17,289 nucleotides of DNA, taken from contig CAZRRV010000032.1 of the NCBI GenBank assembly GCA_964602735.1, positions 1 to 17,289 of the forward strand, read 5' to 3'. The position numbers and the translations under genes are program-made. Of the stretch, positions 15,130-17,289 are shown in pieces. Origin of the DNA: CAZRRV01 sp964602735 (GTDB lineage: Bacteria > Bacillota > Clostridia > Oscillospirales > Acutalibacteraceae). The notes beneath the pieces were generated by a model, which worked only from the letters and a program-made list of their open reading frames with translations, had not been told where the DNA came from and did not search any database. Positions within the stretch are counted from its first letter, which is position 1, and every line of letters starts with the position of its first letter.

Positions 15130-15717
15130 CTATCTGCTGACTATGACCTTGTCGATAAGACCGTACGCGGCGGCCTCGTCGGCGGTCATGAAATTATCCC
15201 GTTCGGTATCGCGCACAATATCCTCAAGCGGTTTACCGGTTACCTCCGACAGCACGGCGTTGAGTTTTTCGCGGGTGCGCTTAATATGATCGGCGTGAAT
15301 TAAAATATCGGTAGCCTGACCCTCCGCCTGCCCCATGGGCTGGTGGATCATAATTTCGCTGTTCGGCAACGCGAACCGCTTGCCCTTTTTTCCCACGGCA
15401 AGCAGAAATGCCCCCATACTCGCGGCCATACCCATACAGATTGTGCTTACGTCGCACTTGATGTAATTCATCGTATCGTAAATGGCGAGACCGGCGGAAA
15501 CGGATCCTCCGGGGCTGTTGATATAAAACATTATATCGCGCTCCGGGTCTTTACCCTCTAAATACAACAGCTGGGCAATTACCAGACTCGCGGTTTGATC
15601 GGTTACCTGATCGTGCAGAAGAATGATCCGATCCTCCAGCAGGCGGGAGAAAATATCGTATGATCTCTCTCCCCTCCCCGTCTGCTCGATAACCATAGGC
15701 ACCAGACTCATATCCAT
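15130..15717 (-). CDS. clpP: ATP-dependent Clp protease proteolytic subunit ClpP
   Basis: A 195-residue serine protease that forms the 14-subunit chamber of ClpXP. The triad is complete: S100 in GMAASMG, H125 in MIHQPMG and D174 in DTERDNF. The oligomerisation and fold motifs INSPGGSVSAGLAIYD (66-81) are present. The N-terminus has only a short leader before VIEQTGRGERSYDI, the usual start of the mature subunit. AGGAGG lies eight bases before the ATG, so the first of two in-frame ATGs is preferred. It sits 35 bases after tig and 14 before clpX, the classic arrangement of nascent-chain chaperone and protease. Confidence 0.98.
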   Translation of the reverse strand: MDMSLVPMVIEQTGRGERSYDIFSRLLEDRIILLHDQVTDQTASLVIAQLLYLEGKDPERDIMFYINSPGGSVSAGLAIYDTMNYIKCDVSTICMGMAASMGAFLLAVGKKGKRFALPNSEIMIHQPMGQAEGQATDILIHADHIKRTREKLNAVLSEVTGKPLEDIVRDTERDNFMTADEAAAYGLIDKVIVSR

Positions 15718-15752
15718 AAACTGTTCCTCCTTATTGTATTACGAATGTCGGA

Positions 15753-17126
15753 CTATTCGCCCGCCGCATCCCCGGCGCCGTTATCCGCATTATCCTCCGC
15801 CGCGGGTTTTTCGCCGGTTCCGTCGTCCGCCTTTTCGGGTTCGGTCACGCCGATAACCGCATTCTCTTTTACGAATTCAAGCGCTTTCCTGACGGCGAGG
15901 TCGGCTTTTACCCCGTCTCTCGGAACCGACGCTTTTACTTTTTCGACATCGGTATCGGAATTTTTCGCCATCTGCTCAAACTCGGCGTCGATTTCCTCAT
16001 CCGTGGGTTCGAGGTGTTCGAGTTCAGCGACTTTTTCGAGCGCCAGCCGCGCTTTTACGGTTTCTTCGGCCTGCGGGGTCATCCGTTTTACCATATCATC
16101 GACCGTTTCGCCGGTAACTTCGAGATATTTCTTAAACGACAGACCCTGCGATGTGATGCGATAGGCAAAATTTTCCACATCCTGCCTGGCGCGGTTGTCG
16201 ATAAGCGCCTGCGGTACCTCGGCGGTCATATTCCCGATGAGTTCTTTCAGAAGTTTATCTTCAATCGCAGCGTCGAAAGCGTCGTTGCCGCGCTTTACCG
16301 CTTTGTTTTTCAAATCCTCGCGAAGTTCCGCCATGGTGTCGAATTCGCTGACATCTTTGGCAAATTCATCGTCGGCCTCCGGCAGTTCGCGAACCTTTAC
16401 GCCGTTAAGCTTTATTTTGAACACGGCGGATTTCCCGGCGAGTTTTTCCGCGGAATAATCGTCCGGGAAGGTTACGTTGATTTCAAATTCCTCGCCGGCG
16501 GAATGACCTTCGATCTGCTCTTCAAAACCCGGAATAAAACTCCCGCTGCCGAGGGTGAGAGAATAGCCCTCGGCTTTGCCGCCCTCGAACGCCTCTCCGT
16601 CGCAAAGACCCTCGAAATCGATATCGACCACATCGCCCTTCGCCGCGGCGCGATCGTCGGCGTTTATAAGCCGCGCGTTATTCTCGCGCATACGGTTGAT
16701 TTCGTTTTCTATATCGTCGTCGGTTACCTCCGCTTTGGGAGCCTCGGCTTTAAGCCTTTTATACTCCGAGAGCTCAACCTCGGGCATAACGGTGACGGTT
16801 GCCTTAAATTCCACGCCCTCTTTGCCTATCGACACCAGGTTGACATCGACTTTATCATCGACATAGCGGGCGCCTGCTTCTTTTATCGCGGCGTCGAGAG
16901 TGTCGGGATACAGCAGATTAAACGCATCTTCGTAGAAAAAATTTTCGCCGTAGAAACTTTCGATTATTTTCCTCGGCGCTTTCCCCTTGCGGAACCCGGG
17001 GACGTTGATCTTTTTACCGTTCCTTTTGTAGGCGAGTGCGACGGCGTTTTCGAACGCCTCCCCGTCAATGGCGATATCGAGCTCAAGGCGGTTTGTATCA
17101 ACCTTGGCGGTACCTTTTAACGTCAT
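15753..17126 (-). CDS. tig: Trigger factor, ribosome-bound chaperone
   Basis: A 457-residue chaperone that binds the ribosome exit tunnel and folds nascent chains. The ribosome-binding signature is GFRKGKAP (44-51). The FKBP-type prolyl isomerase domain spans about 163-245 (GDVVDIDFEG through VFKIKLNGVK), and the helical C-terminal chaperone domain about 250-425. The last 30 residues are a low-complexity, acidic Ala/Asp/Glu/Gly tail, probably disordered. AGGAGGG lies eight bases before the ATG, a near-ideal ribosome binding site. It is the first gene of the tig-clpP-clpX group and has its own promoter just upstream. Confidence 0.98.
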   Translation of the reverse strand: MTLKGTAKVDTNRLELDIAIDGEAFENAVALAYKRNGKKINVPGFRKGKAPRKIIESFYGENFFYEDAFNLLYPDTLDAAIKEAGARYVDDKVDVNLVSIGKEGVEFKATVTVMPEVELSEYKRLKAEAPKAEVTDDDIENEINRMRENNARLINADDRAAAKGDVVDIDFEGLCDGEAFEGGKAEGYSLTLGSGSFIPGFEEQIEGHSAGEEFEINVTFPDDYSAEKLAGKSAVFKIKLNGVKVRELPEADDEFAKDVSEFDTMAELREDLKNKAVKRGNDAFDAAIEDKLLKELIGNMTAEVPQALIDNRARQDVENFAYRITSQGLSFKKYLEVTGETVDDMVKRMTPQAEETVKARLALEKVAELEHLEPTDEEIDAEFEQMAKNSDTDVEKVKASVPRDGVKADLAVRKALEFVKENAVIGVTEPEKADDGTGEKPAAEDNADNGAGDAAGE

Positions 17127-17156
17127 GTTTTTTCCCTCCTGTTATCGTTCCACTTT

Positions 17157-17185
17157 ACTATATCACATTCCCGAACGTTTTTCCA
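17157..17185 (-). promoter_or_regulatory. Promoter of tig-clpP-clpX
   Basis: TATAGT (17157-17162) is preceded by TGA, giving an extended -10 element, and lies 17 bases from TGGAAA (17180-17185, four of six to consensus). The transcript would begin near 17150, about 24 bases before the tig start. No CIRCE or other heat-shock operator is visible. Confidence 0.7.
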
Positions 17186-17289
17186 CATATTTTTACCCGC
17201 GCTCTCAATTTTGGTGAATTTTGCGGATAAAGTCCGCTACGCCCGCCCCTCACGGGAAATCCGCCCGCCGCGACGCGAAAATTACGCTT

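Noticed and set aside
16014..17120. Long plus-strand frame of 368 codons
   Set aside because: Antisense shadow of trigger factor.
1..17289. tRNA, rRNA, CRISPR array, insertion sequence, prophage or defence genes
   Set aside because: None could be recognised; all large frames are accounted for by the listed genes.

Overview
The window looks like a chromosomal piece of a Bacillota (Clostridia-like) bacterium, probably from a draft or metagenome assembly. The evidence is the combination of HPr kinase, WhiA, RapZ, a PHP-domain DnaE and the tig-clpP-clpX set, strong GGAGG-type ribosome binding sites and frequent TTG starts. A run of 10 Ns followed by an impure poly-C tract marks a scaffold join near the left end. 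The sugar hydrolases suggest a plant-polysaccharide niche such as a gut, which is inference.

Almost everything is read on the minus strand, from right to left. A good extended -10 promoter at the right edge drives trigger factor (tig), clpP and clpX, the nascent-chain chaperone and the ClpXP protease. Next come hprK (HPr kinase/phosphorylase) and a ROK-family sugar kinase, a carbon-sensing pair. A 185-base gap with a good promoter and a structured leader precedes murB-rapZ-whiA-dnaE, covering cell wall precursor synthesis, a nucleotide-binding regulator, a sporulation/division-type regulator and the replicative polymerase. These genes are tightly packed: murB/rapZ overlap by ATGA, and the whiA stop lies 5 bases before a TTG start of dnaE. 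The yvcK gene that often sits between rapZ and whiA is absent.

Downstream of dnaE are two carbohydrate genes: a GH127 (DUF1680) beta-L-arabinofuranosidase-like protein with its zinc-cysteine site intact, and a GH32-fold protein. The GH32 protein keeps the nucleophile Asp but appears to have lost the usual Glu of the EC motif and the Arg of the RDP motif. The promoter region of the GH127 gene carries two inverted repeats that could be operators. A coding-like stretch with no recognised family lies just before the GH32 gene.

Left of the assembly gap is one plus-strand gene of unknown function. Its linkage to the rest depends on the gap being joined correctly. No tRNA, rRNA, CRISPR array, insertion sequence or phage gene was seen. 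The most notable points are the altered GH32 active site, the dyads before GH127, the structured murB leader with an antisense-oriented terminator-like hairpin, the missing yvcK, and the near-repeat flanking the N gap.
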